Assembly (NCBI GenBank): GCA_035546295.1
Contig: DATKBT010000073.1
Location: 1 to 26,841 of the forward strand
Length of the DNA stretch: 26,841 nt
Reading direction: 5' to 3'
From: DATKBT01 sp035546295
GTDB lineage: Bacteria > Acidobacteriota > Thermoanaerobaculia > Multivoradales > Multivoraceae
A program made the translations under genes and the position numbers. Positions 8,004-15,560 of the stretch are shown here, piece by piece. Within the stretch, counting starts at the first letter, position 1; every line of letters begins with the position of its first letter. The notes under the pieces were generated by a model. The model did no database searches. It was not told the origin of the DNA and was given only the letters and a program-made list of their open reading frames with translations.

Positions 8004-8186
8004 GAAGGACCCGAGTCGTGGTCTGCGTTGGGGATGGGAATGGCGCGAGACTTCGAGCTGTTCGGCGCGGTGGAGAACCTGCTCGACGAAGAGCCCGCCC
8101 ACCATCTCGACTCGCTGGACCCGCTCTCTCGGGAGAGAATTTCCGGGATCGGCCGCAGCGTCAGCATCGGGCTACGCTGGAGCCGA
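8004..8186 (+). pseudogene. Remnant of a TonB-dependent receptor C-terminus
   Basis: In frame 3 this stretch reads ...SWSALGMGMARDFELFGAVENLLDEEP...GIGRSVSIGLRWSR. This is the usual ending of outer-membrane TonB-dependent receptors: a strand with 'ELF..VENLLDE', a loop, then 'GRS..IGLRW'. No plug or remaining barrel precedes it, and the frame runs without a stop into the next gene, so it looks like the surviving 3' end of a decayed or deleted gene. The intact gene would have been on the same strand as the copper protein that follows. Because the match is short, an accidental resemblance is possible. Confidence 0.5.
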
Positions 8187-8235
8187 ATCGTACGACCGAA
8201 GCCCGATCCGGAACCTCCCACGAAGGAGCCATTCC

Positions 8236-8625
8236 ATGAGCCAACACCAATCTCTCGGCCGCGGCGCGCGGTCGGTCATGGTCCTCTTCGTCCTGAGCCT
8301 GCTCGGAGCAGGCGCGGCGCTCGCCCACATCCAGGTCACCGAGAGCGAGCCCGCGGCGGACTCCACCGTGAACCGTCCGATCCGGTCGATCCGGATCTTC
8401 TTCGACCAGGTGCCCGACGTCGAGAAGAGCGAGCTAACGATCGAGGGACCCGAGGGTGCCGCGCTCGAGGTCACCGGGCTGCACACCATGGGAGAGCAGG
8501 ATCTGATGGCGACCGTCTCCGGGCGCATGCCGGACGGCGACTACAAGATCAAGTGGAAGACCGCCGGCCAGGACGGCCACCAGCGGGAGGGGGAGATCGG
8601 CTTCACGCTGAAGCGAGGCAACTGA
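8236..8625 (+). CDS. copC: Periplasmic CopC-domain copper-binding protein
   Basis: This 129-residue protein has a Sec signal peptide ending ALA|H31, so the mature N-terminus is histidine. The mature chain begins HIQVTESEPAADSTVNRPI, the CopC beta-sandwich opening, and ends with GQDGHQREGEIGFTL. His31 together with Asp113 and His115 (DGH) matches the Cu(II) site of CopC proteins, in which the N-terminal amine also binds. The length fits a single CopC domain without the CopD membrane part. Start ATG 8236 has GAAGGAG (8222-8228) at ideal spacing. It follows a TonB-receptor relic on the same strand, which may once have been part of the same metal-related unit (inference). Confidence 0.88.
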   Translation: MSQHQSLGRGARSVMVLFVLSLLGAGAALAHIQVTESEPAADSTVNRPIRSIRIFFDQVPDVEKSELTIEGPEGAALEVTGLHTMGEQDLMATVSGRMPDGDYKIKWKTAGQDGHQREGEIGFTLKRGN

Positions 8626-8629
8626 CCCC

Positions 8630-8647
8630 CTCCAGACCGGCCTGGGG
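8630..8647 (+). terminator. Possible hairpin terminator after copC
   Basis: CTCCAG (8630-8635) pairs with CTGGGG (8642-8647), one G-T wobble, around a 6-nt loop, 5 nt after the copC stop. There is no T-tract. The remaining 217 bp up to 8864 contain nothing else that I recognise. Confidence 0.3.
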
Positions 8648-8864
8648 CGGGCACGGGAACGCGGTCGGACGAGCTGGTGAGCCCGAAGCTCTGCGTGGTC
8701 CTGGGACCCTGCCCCGCACGGAGATATACCTGAACGCCGTTGAGGAGGAGGTCCGACCCATTCCGCCAAAGGAGCACACGGCGCGAACCGGAGTACGGAG
8801 CCGATCTGTGAAGGCATCTGGACGAACCGAAACGGTCCGGACGTGCCTCGGGGCGTGAGCCCAC

Positions 8865-10745
8865 TCATTCCAGCTCTTCGACGTACCCCAGCGCCTTCAA
8901 CCGCTCCAGGTCGCGTTCCGAATGCGCCGCCGGTGGAGCGATCACGCGATATCCGACCACCCTCTCGAGCTTCTCACTGAGCTCGTCCACGAGATCCGGG
9001 TGGGCGGAGGCGATGTTCGAGTGCTGCAGGGGGTCCCGCCGTGAGTCGTAGAGCTCGAAGGTCGAGCCGTCTCCGGACCAGACGAGGAAACGCCCGTCTT
9101 CCTCAACGGCCCGCAGCCTCTGAGCTCGGAATGGGAAGAGCAGACGATCCGTCCATCCACCGGTCGAGCGCGCGTACGAAGAAGCGTAACGCTGCTCTCG
9201 CCTGGCGGTTCGGGCCCACGATTCGACATTCGGTGACGACGAGGCGAAGGCTCGCAGCAGGGCGAACACGTCTCGCGAATCCAGCTCCTCGTCCAGTAGA
9301 GCGCCCGCGCCGCCTCCCAGGTCCAGCACGAGCGGAATCCACAGCAGCTCTCGATACAACGAGTGTCCGTGCCCATATCCTCCGTGATCGCCGAACTCTT
9401 CGCCGTGGTCGGAGGTGAGAAGGACGACCGTTTCCGGCCCCAGAAGCGACCTCGTCTCGGTGATCAGACTCGCGACCTGGTCATCGAGATATGCGAGCTC
9501 TCGTCGGTAGGCCCGTTCGCTGTGCTTCGGTGCTACGGCCGAGTCCCCGCCGCTGAGGTAGGGAGTGTGCGGGTCCATGAGGTGAACGTAGAGGAAGAGC
9601 CCTCCTCTCCTTCTGTCGTTTCTCCTCAGCCAGTCGACGACGGTTCGACGCACCTCGCCCGCCCTGGCGTAGTGCTCGGCCTCTCGAAACTCCTCGAAGA
9701 CCTCGAAGCCCTGCGCAAACCCCACGTTCCTTCCCACGTGAGAGTTGGTTACGAACGCCGCTGTGCGATAGCCGTGATCGCGGTAGATCTCGGCGAGAGT
9801 CTCGAGCTGCGGGCTGAGGGCGTCGACGTCCAGCAGCACGCCTGTCTGCTCCGGCAAGAGACCGGTGAAGAAAGAGGCAACGGAGGGACGCGTCCAGCTC
9901 GCGTTCGCCCAGACATTGGTAAAGCTGTAGCTATTCCCCGCGAGATGGCTGACGCGCGGCATCAGCTCGAAATCGCCCCCCCAAGGCGCCAGTGAGTCCG
10001 CCCTCCAGGTGTCGACGAGGATGAACACCACGCTTCGACGAGCGCTCTCGGCGAGCATCTCGCGCGGCTCACGGCTCATGCCCTGGCCCGGATCCGTGTG
10101 CACCGGCTCGACGGGCACGTGTTGGAGGCTCTCCTCGATTCCGATCAACGGCGCAATGCCGGCGTGGTGGAGCAACGTGCCGATCATCCTGTTGTGACGG
10201 ATCAGGTGCCAGCGCATCGTCTCGGAGGAGAGCGCCGAAGCCAGGGTGAGAGTCACGAACGCCACGCCAGCCGCGAGGGAAGCGAGCAGAGCACGCCGCA
10301 GGTCGGTTTTCCCCCGCAGCCCCCTCGACAGAAGAGCGAAGGAGATCCACAGCACCGAGGCGAGGCCAAACGACAGAGCCGGCTTCTGTTGGAACCAGAC
10401 GAAGTCGGTCTGGTACCGGAGCTGAGCCATGAGAGCCGTGGTGAGGAATACCGCTGGGAGCCATTTCGTCGGTCCAGGCAGTCCGAGGGCCAGCCGGGAG
10501 AGCGCGTAGACGAACAGGGCCAGGGCGGCGTAGATCAGGAACAGAAGCAGGAGATGAGGGGCTGCATAGAGCCGCAGCCGGTCATGGACAGCCGCCGCGA
10601 ACAGCCCGATGACGATCGCGAACAGCATGAGGCTCTGCCTCCAGCCGAATCTGGGGAACTGGGACTCGCGAATCTCGTTCGCTGTCCTCCACCTGCGCCA
10701 ACCCGACGATTCTCCGGTTCCGCCCGCAGCGTTGCTCCCCTTCAT
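8865..10745 (-). CDS. Membrane-anchored sulfatase/phosphatase-superfamily protein with Thr at the active site
   Basis: This 626-residue protein has a membrane N-terminus of about five hydrophobic segments (roughly 38-54, 62-87, 93-110, 123-140, 150-170), then an alkaline-phosphatase-superfamily domain from about residue 237. Metal-site motifs are VDTWRAD near the start of that domain and TSDHGEEFGDHGGYGHGH. The position that carries the formylglycine Cys in true sulfatases (C-x-P-S-R) reads T285-R-P-S-V, so Thr replaces Cys and Val replaces Arg. Thr is the nucleophile in phosphoethanolamine and phosphoglycerol transferases of the superfamily, so phosphotransfer or phosphate-ester hydrolysis is at least as likely as desulfation. 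The start is uncertain: ATG 10745 is used here, while TTG 10868 would add 41 residues. It is last in the uronate sugar-nucleotide unit. Confidence 0.83.
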   Translation of the reverse strand: MKGSNAAGGTGESSGWRRWRTANEIRESQFPRFGWRQSLMLFAIVIGLFAAAVHDRLRLYAAPHLLLLFLIYAALALFVYALSRLALGLPGPTKWLPAVFLTTALMAQLRYQTDFVWFQQKPALSFGLASVLWISFALLSRGLRGKTDLRRALLASLAAGVAFVTLTLASALSSETMRWHLIRHNRMIGTLLHHAGIAPLIGIEESLQHVPVEPVHTDPGQGMSREPREMLAESARRSVVFILVDTWRADSLAPWGGDFELMPRVSHLAGNSYSFTNVWANASWTRPSVASFFTGLLPEQTGVLLDVDALSPQLETLAEIYRDHGYRTAAFVTNSHVGRNVGFAQGFEVFEEFREAEHYARAGEVRRTVVDWLRRNDRRRGGLFLYVHLMDPHTPYLSGGDSAVAPKHSERAYRRELAYLDDQVASLITETRSLLGPETVVLLTSDHGEEFGDHGGYGHGHSLYRELLWIPLVLDLGGGAGALLDEELDSRDVFALLRAFASSSPNVESWARTARREQRYASSYARSTGGWTDRLLFPFRAQRLRAVEEDGRFLVWSGDGSTFELYDSRRDPLQHSNIASAHPDLVDELSEKLERVVGYRVIAPPAAHSERDLERLKALGYVEELE

Positions 10746-10902
10746 GAGGGAGCCGGGGGCGTCAGCACTGGCTCTCCCATGACACGGACGACAGCGGAGA
10801 CGCCATGCAAACCGGCGTAGAGCTCGACCCGAACCATCGGCGCCCAACCGGAGGTCGAACAGCGCCAATCCATCGGGCGTTCCAAGAGACGGCGACGAGG
10901 AG

Positions 10903-12222
10903 TCAAGCGCTCACGATGTTGTCCCGCCGCTCGAAGACACCCCGGGTGTCGACGATCAAGTCGGCGCTCCTGGCGATCAGCTCGTAGTCCACTCCCTCGT
11001 GGTCGGTCACCAGCAGGACCGCATCGACCGCTTCGACCGCCTCGGCGGTCAAGTCGATCGAATGCATCGTGGGCAGATCCGGCCAGGAGCGCATCGCGGG
11101 CGCCACCGGGACGAAGGGATCGTGGTACGAGACCTCGGCGCCGAGCTCGAGGAGCTGGTCGGCGATCTCGAACGCCGGGCTCTCCCGCGGGTCGGAGACG
11201 TTCTTCTTGTAGGCGAGGCCGAGCAGCAGGACGCGGCTGCCGCGCACGCTCTTGCGCCGGTCGTTGAGCGCGCGCTGCAGCTTACCCACCACGTAACGCG
11301 GCATCTCCACGTTCACCGTCCCCGCCAGCTCGACGAAGCGCGCGTTCCTGCGCACCTCGCGAGCCTTCCAGGCGAGGTAGAAGGGATCGACCGGAATGCA
11401 GTGCCCGCCCCAGCCGGGCCCCGGATCGAAGCGCATGAAGCCGAAGGGCTTGGTCGACGCCGCATCGAGCACCTCGCGGACGTCGATGCCGAGGTCGTCG
11501 TAGATCATCTTGAGCTCGTTGACCAGAGCGATGTTGACGGCGCGGAAGATGTTCTCGGTCAACTTGGTCGCCTCGGCGACCCGCGGCGACGACACCGCGA
11601 CGGTGCGCGGGACGACCAGGCCGTAGAGCGCCAACGCCAACGCCAGCGAGTCCGGGGAGGCTCCGCCGACCACTTTCGGGATCTGCGTCGTGCGGAACTC
11701 CTGATTGCCGGGATCCTCCCGCTCCGGCGAGTACGCCAGGAAGTAGTCGCGGTCGAGCACGGATCCACCGGCCTCCAGGATGGGTCGCACCAGCTCGTCG
11801 GTCGTCCCCGGATAGGTCGTCGATTCCAGCGAGACGAGCTGCCCCTTGCGGAGCGTGCGCGCCACCTGCTCGGCCGCCTTGCGCACGTAGGAGAGGTCGG
11901 GCTCGAAGTGGTCGTCCACCGGCGTCGGCACGCAGAGAAGCACCGCATCCGCCTCGGCCAGGCGGTCGAAACCGGTCGTCGCCTCGAAGCGGCCGCTCTC
12001 GACCTGGGCGGCGAGCTGCGCAGAGGTCACCGCCCCGATGTACGACTCGCCGCGCGCGATCGCGGCGACCTTCGACTCGTCCACGTCGAATCCCAGCAGC
12101 CGGACCCCGGCCTCCGCGAAAGCGATGCCCAGCGGCAAGCCCACGTAGCCGAGCCCGATCACACCCACCACCACCGAGCGGTCCTCGATGCGCCGCCGCA
12201 GATCTTCAGCGACCTCGTTCAT
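10903..12222 (-). CDS. Nucleotide-sugar 6-dehydrogenase (UDP-GlcNAc/UDP-Glc dehydrogenase family, WbpA-like)
   Basis: This 439-residue enzyme would oxidise C6 of a UDP-hexose(amine) to the uronate with two NAD+. The N-terminal Rossmann motif is GVIGLGYVGLP (GxGxxG at 23-28), and the central catalytic region holds Cys275 in GPGWGGHCIPVDPFYLAWKARE. The wording of that motif resembles UDP-N-acetylhexosamine dehydrogenases (WbpA/TviB group) more than UDP-glucose dehydrogenases, but exact substrate is not proven. The C-terminal UDP-binding domain includes LGLAYKKNVSDPRESPAFEI. Start ATG 12222 was preferred over GTG 12234 because GGGAGG ends right at the GTG, too close to serve it. It lies 46 bp after the epimerase stop and upstream of the sulfatase-like gene, on the same strand. 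Confidence 0.93.
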   Translation of the reverse strand: MNEVAEDLRRRIEDRSVVVGVIGLGYVGLPLGIAFAEAGVRLLGFDVDESKVAAIARGESYIGAVTSAQLAAQVESGRFEATTGFDRLAEADAVLLCVPTPVDDHFEPDLSYVRKAAEQVARTLRKGQLVSLESTTYPGTTDELVRPILEAGGSVLDRDYFLAYSPEREDPGNQEFRTTQIPKVVGGASPDSLALALALYGLVVPRTVAVSSPRVAEATKLTENIFRAVNIALVNELKMIYDDLGIDVREVLDAASTKPFGFMRFDPGPGWGGHCIPVDPFYLAWKAREVRRNARFVELAGTVNVEMPRYVVGKLQRALNDRRKSVRGSRVLLLGLAYKKNVSDPRESPAFEIADQLLELGAEVSYHDPFVPVAPAMRSWPDLPTMHSIDLTAEAVEAVDAVLLVTDHEGVDYELIARSADLIVDTRGVFERRDNIVSA

Positions 12223-12268
12223 GGCCGATCTCACCCTCCCTCGAAGCGCTCGCGACGAGCTTCGAGCC

Positions 12269-13231
12269 TCAGATCCGATAGTACTGTCGGTACCAGGAGA
12301 CGAAACGGGGAATGCCCTCGGCGATCGTCACCGACGGCGAGTAACCGAGCAGCTCACGAGCGCGCGAGACGTCGGCGTGGGTCTGACGGACGTCCCCGGG
12401 CTGCATCGGAAGCATCTCCTTGCGCGCCTCGAGGCCGAGCGTCTCCTCGATCTGGCGGATGAATTCGAGCAGCTCCTCCGGCTTGCCACGGCCCAGGTTG
12501 AGGATCTCGAACTCGAGATTGCGATCGAGCGCCGCCACCACGCCCGCGACGATGTCGTCGATGAAGGTGAAGTCCCGTCGCATGTCCCCCTGACCGAAGA
12601 CCTTGATCGGACGGTCGTTGAGGATGGCATCGGTGAACAGGAACAGCGCCATGTCCGGCCGGCCCCAGGGGCCGTAGGCGGTGAAGAAACGCAGGCCCGT
12701 TGCCTTCAGGCCGTACAGGCTGTGGTAGACCGACGCCTCGAGCTCGTTGGCCTTCTTCGTCATTCCGTAGACCGAAGCCTGACGGTCGGTGTTGCACGAC
12801 TCGGAGAGGAGCTCGGAGCGGTTGTTGCCGTAGACCGAGCTCGTCGATGCGAAGATCAGGCCGCCGACGCCCCGCCGCTGACACCGTGAGAGGACCTGGT
12901 GGAAGCCGTCCACGTTGTCCCGCAGGTACCGCTCCGGGTGCTCGATCGAGTAGCGGACCCCGGCTTGCGCGGCGAGGTGGCACACTCTCGTTTCGTCGCC
13001 GGCCCCAAGGGCGTCGAAAGCGGCGTCGAGCGTCGCGGCGTCGTTGAGGTCTCCCCGAACCATCTGAAAGCCCGGGAGCTCGGCGAGCAGGGCCGCCCGC
13101 TTCTCCTTGAGCTCCGGGTCGTAGTAGGGATTGAAGTTGTCGTAACCGATCACTTCGTCCCCACGCTCGAGGAGCGTGCGGGACGTGTGGAAGCCGATGA
13201 AGCCGGCGGCGCCGGTGACCAGGACTCTCAT
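12269..13231 (-). CDS. NAD-dependent UDP-glucuronate 4-epimerase-like protein
   Basis: This 320-residue extended short-chain dehydrogenase has TGAAGFIG (GxxGxxG, residues 7-13), the Ser/Thr triad element in STSSVYG (about 130-136) and Y155-x3-K159. YDNFNPYYDPELKEKR (about 30-45) and RFFTAYGPWGRPDMALFLFT are characteristic of UDP-glucuronate 4-epimerases, which make UDP-galacturonate. Start ATG 13231 has GGGGAG at 8 nt; an in-frame upstream extension lacks support. It is first in the minus-strand unit ahead of the C6 dehydrogenase, so the two together could supply a galacto-configured uronate (inference). Confidence 0.92.
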   Translation of the reverse strand: MRVLVTGAAGFIGFHTSRTLLERGDEVIGYDNFNPYYDPELKEKRAALLAELPGFQMVRGDLNDAATLDAAFDALGAGDETRVCHLAAQAGVRYSIEHPERYLRDNVDGFHQVLSRCQRRGVGGLIFASTSSVYGNNRSELLSESCNTDRQASVYGMTKKANELEASVYHSLYGLKATGLRFFTAYGPWGRPDMALFLFTDAILNDRPIKVFGQGDMRRDFTFIDDIVAGVVAALDRNLEFEILNLGRGKPEELLEFIRQIEETLGLEARKEMLPMQPGDVRQTHADVSRARELLGYSPSVTIAEGIPRFVSWYRQYYRI

Positions 13232-13728
13232 TCGATGTGCTCCCCTCGCTCGATGGTCCCGAGGACTGTGCCGGCACGGAGACACGCCTCCCACGGCGCG
13301 ACGACCTCGTCGGGCATTCTGCGCGCCGCCGGGAAGCGATCATAGGCGATTCGCGCGCAGGGCCTGTGCAGCCGAGCACGCGTCCTCGACTGGAGGCCGT
13401 CCGACTCGGCCCCTGGTGTCGCCGAGCCGTCCGAGAGAGAGCCGTGGGCCGGGCGGGCCCTTCGCGGCGCCTGGGACCCTCCGAGTCGACCCCCGGGGAC
13501 TCGTTCACACTGGCCGTCTCCTCACCCACTACCGTGGCTCGACGCCGCTAGAATACCCTTCTCGACCGACCCCGCTGCGTCTGGCTCGGCGCGCCTCCCG
13601 CACGGTCGACCGGCGAGCTCGTCTTTCGCTCGGCCGACCCAACCGAGCCGTCGAAAGGCGTGCCGAAGACTCATCGCTCGCGTCCCGAGCGACGGCGTCC
13701 TATAGGCTCCACCCCGGTCATTCTTCGA
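13232..13728. promoter_or_regulatory. Divergent control region between the two polysaccharide units
   Basis: This 497-bp spacer has no credible gene, and both polysaccharide units fire away from it, so their promoters should lie here. Candidate -10 hexamers are TATGAT on the minus strand (13342 to 13337; leader about 100 nt to the epimerase) and TAGAAT (13549-13554) or TATAGG (13701-13706) on the plus strand. None has a convincing -35 at standard spacing, so alternative sigma factors or activators are possible. No clear palindromic operator was seen. Confidence 0.4.
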
Positions 13729-14535
13729 ATGCAACATGACTCGCGAACGCCCTGGCAGCTCGAGATGTTCGATCGGTCGCTCAAGAAGCGGCAGAAGGTC
13801 GACCATCTCCGAAAGCTCGTTGGAGACATCGGCGGCAGGCGTTGTCTGCTGATCACCAACGGCGACAACACCGGAGCCATGAACGTCCGCTTCCGCGAGC
13901 TGGGCGGCGAGTGGACCTGGGTCGAGAACGAATCCGATCACCTCAACGAGATGGAGGAGCTGCTGGGCGAAACCGTGCGACGCGGGTCTCCGTCCTCGAT
14001 CCCGGCCGAGGACGCCAGCCAGGACGCGGTCATCAGCATCGATGTCCACGAGCATCTCGAAGACTGCAGACCCTTCAACCAGGAGCTCTTCCGAGTGGTC
14101 CGCCCCGGCGGGTTGGTCGTGGTCAGCACCCCGAACGGGAATCCACGCAAGCCGGTCACGATGCTCAAGAACCTGATCGGCATGACCAAGCAACACTACG
14201 GCCATCAGGTCATCGGCTACACGATCGTGGAGCATGAGGCGATGCTTCGTGAAGTCGGCCTCGAGCCCATTCGCTCCGGCAGCTACTCGAGGTTCTTCAC
14301 AGAGACGATCGAGCTGGCGATCAACTTCGCTTATGTCAAGGTGCTCGGCAGGAAGGCTGGGGCCAAGGCCGGCACGATCGCACCGACGTCCAACGCTCAG
14401 ATGCGCTCGGTAGGCGCCCAGTACCGCCTCTACACGCTGGCCTTTCCAGTCCTGCATGCGCTGTCACGGCTGGATCGGCTGTTGTCCTTCACCACCGGCT
14501 ACGCGGTATCGGTCGCGGCCCAACGCCCCGAGTGA
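13729..14535 (+). CDS. Class I SAM-dependent methyltransferase, degenerate motif I
   Basis: In this 268-residue protein the methyltransferase core reads VISIDVHEHLED...FRVVRPGGLVVVSTPNGN (about 101-138), the post-motif II/III region of Methyltransf_11/23-type enzymes. The expected glycine-rich motif I (D-x-G-x-G) is altered to LLITNGDNTGAMN (about 41-52), so SAM binding may be weakened or use a variant loop. The C-terminal third (about 185-268) is a hydrophobic/basic extension that may associate with the membrane. Start ATG 13729 is used; GTG 13660 would add 23 poorly protein-like residues. No SD is evident. It overlaps the next gene by GTGA (14532-14535) and opens the plus-strand polysaccharide unit. 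O- or N-methylation of a sugar is a guess from context. Confidence 0.78.
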   Translation: MQHDSRTPWQLEMFDRSLKKRQKVDHLRKLVGDIGGRRCLLITNGDNTGAMNVRFRELGGEWTWVENESDHLNEMEELLGETVRRGSPSSIPAEDASQDAVISIDVHEHLEDCRPFNQELFRVVRPGGLVVVSTPNGNPRKPVTMLKNLIGMTKQHYGHQVIGYTIVEHEAMLREVGLEPIRSGSYSRFFTETIELAINFAYVKVLGRKAGAKAGTIAPTSNAQMRSVGAQYRLYTLAFPVLHALSRLDRLLSFTTGYAVSVAAQRPE

Positions 14536-15560
14536 ACGTGGTGCTCCCTTCCGAACGGCTGAGCCTCGTCACGGGCGCCGGCGGTTTTCTCGGGCGCTAC
14601 CTGACTGCAGCTCTTCTCGAGCAAGGGGAGCGGGTTCGTGCTCTCGACACCCACGTCGACGCACTCGGGGGACTCGCTGCGAGCCCGCGGCTCGAGCTCG
14701 TAACCGCAGACGTTTGCGATCCCGAAGTGCAGGCTCGTGCCCTCCGGGGCGTTCAGACCGTGTTCCATCTCGCCGCAGCCCACCTCGGTGTCAGCGCCGG
14801 GGAGGAGGAGTTCCGCCGAGTCAACGTCGACGGCTCACGGACGCTGGCGATCGCCTCCTCGGCCGCCGGCGTCCGACGCTTCGTTCATTGCAGCAGCGTC
14901 GGCGTCTATGGGTCGATTCCCTCACCCCCCGCCGACGAGGACTCACCCTGTCGCCCCGAGCTCGTCTACGAGAGGACCAAGCTCGAAGGGGAGATGGAGG
15001 TCCGAGCCGCGAGCGAGCAGGGACTGGACGTCGTGATCCTCCGCCCGGTCTGGATCTACGGACCGGGCTGTGGCAGGACCGAGAAGCTGCTGAGCTCGAT
15101 CCGGAAGGGTCGCTTCCTCGTCGCGGGAAGTGGAGAAGGTCTTCGCCATTGCATCTCGATCTGGGACGCTGTGGACGCCTTCTTGTTGGCCCGCGACGCG
15201 GACGTGGAATCCGGAACCGTCCTGATCGTCGGCGATCGGCGCCCTGTGACCGTCCGCGAGCTGGTGGACACGATCGCCCAGGTGGTCGATGCCCGGCCCC
15301 CTCGAGCGATCCCCTTCGCACTCTTCGCAGTCATTGCAGCCGGCGCCGAGGCCGCCTTTCGGCCGCTGGGGAAGGAGCCCCCGGTCTCGCGTCGAACACT
15401 TCGGTTCTTCACCGGCAACACTGCATTCGACGTCACCAGGGCGCGGAACGAGCTCGGCTTCTCGGCTCGTGACGACCTGGCGACCGGACTTCGCCGAACC
15501 GATCGCTGGCTGCGCGAGCATCGAGCGGAGGAGTGGCTGTCCCTGGAGCGCTCGGCTTGA
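14532..15560 (+). CDS. NAD(P)-dependent sugar epimerase/dehydratase (extended SDR)
   Basis: This 342-residue protein has the cofactor motif TGAGGFLG (residues 14-21), VNVDGSR, the catalytic serines in HCSSVGVYG (121-122) and Y146-x3-K150 (YERTKLEGE). The C-terminal part includes the conserved RPVWIYGPG and a final helix-rich segment. It resembles NDP-sugar epimerases/dehydratases and 3-beta-HSD-like reductases; the precise substrate cannot be assigned. GTG start 14532 lies inside the preceding stop (GTGA). Its own stop is overlapped by the TTG of the next gene (TTGA), so translation is probably coupled along the series. Confidence 0.85.
   Translation: MNVVLPSERLSLVTGAGGFLGRYLTAALLEQGERVRALDTHVDALGGLAASPRLELVTADVCDPEVQARALRGVQTVFHLAAAHLGVSAGEEEFRRVNVDGSRTLAIASSAAGVRRFVHCSSVGVYGSIPSPPADEDSPCRPELVYERTKLEGEMEVRAASEQGLDVVILRPVWIYGPGCGRTEKLLSSIRKGRFLVAGSGEGLRHCISIWDAVDAFLLARDADVESGTVLIVGDRRPVTVRELVDTIAQVVDARPPRAIPFALFAVIAAGAEAAFRPLGKEPPVSRRTLRFFTGNTAFDVTRARNELGFSARDDLATGLRRTDRWLREHRAEEWLSLERSA

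Noticed and set aside
7791..8858. A 355-codon frame covering the TonB-receptor-like motif and the copC region
   Set aside because: Only about 60 codons resemble a receptor. The rest is in the wrong frame for copC, whose own frame has a signal peptide, SD and copper ligands.
8865..10745. Calling this gene a standard (formylglycine) sulfatase
   Set aside because: The required Cys is Thr285 and the following Arg of the signature is Val, so only superfamily membership is supported.
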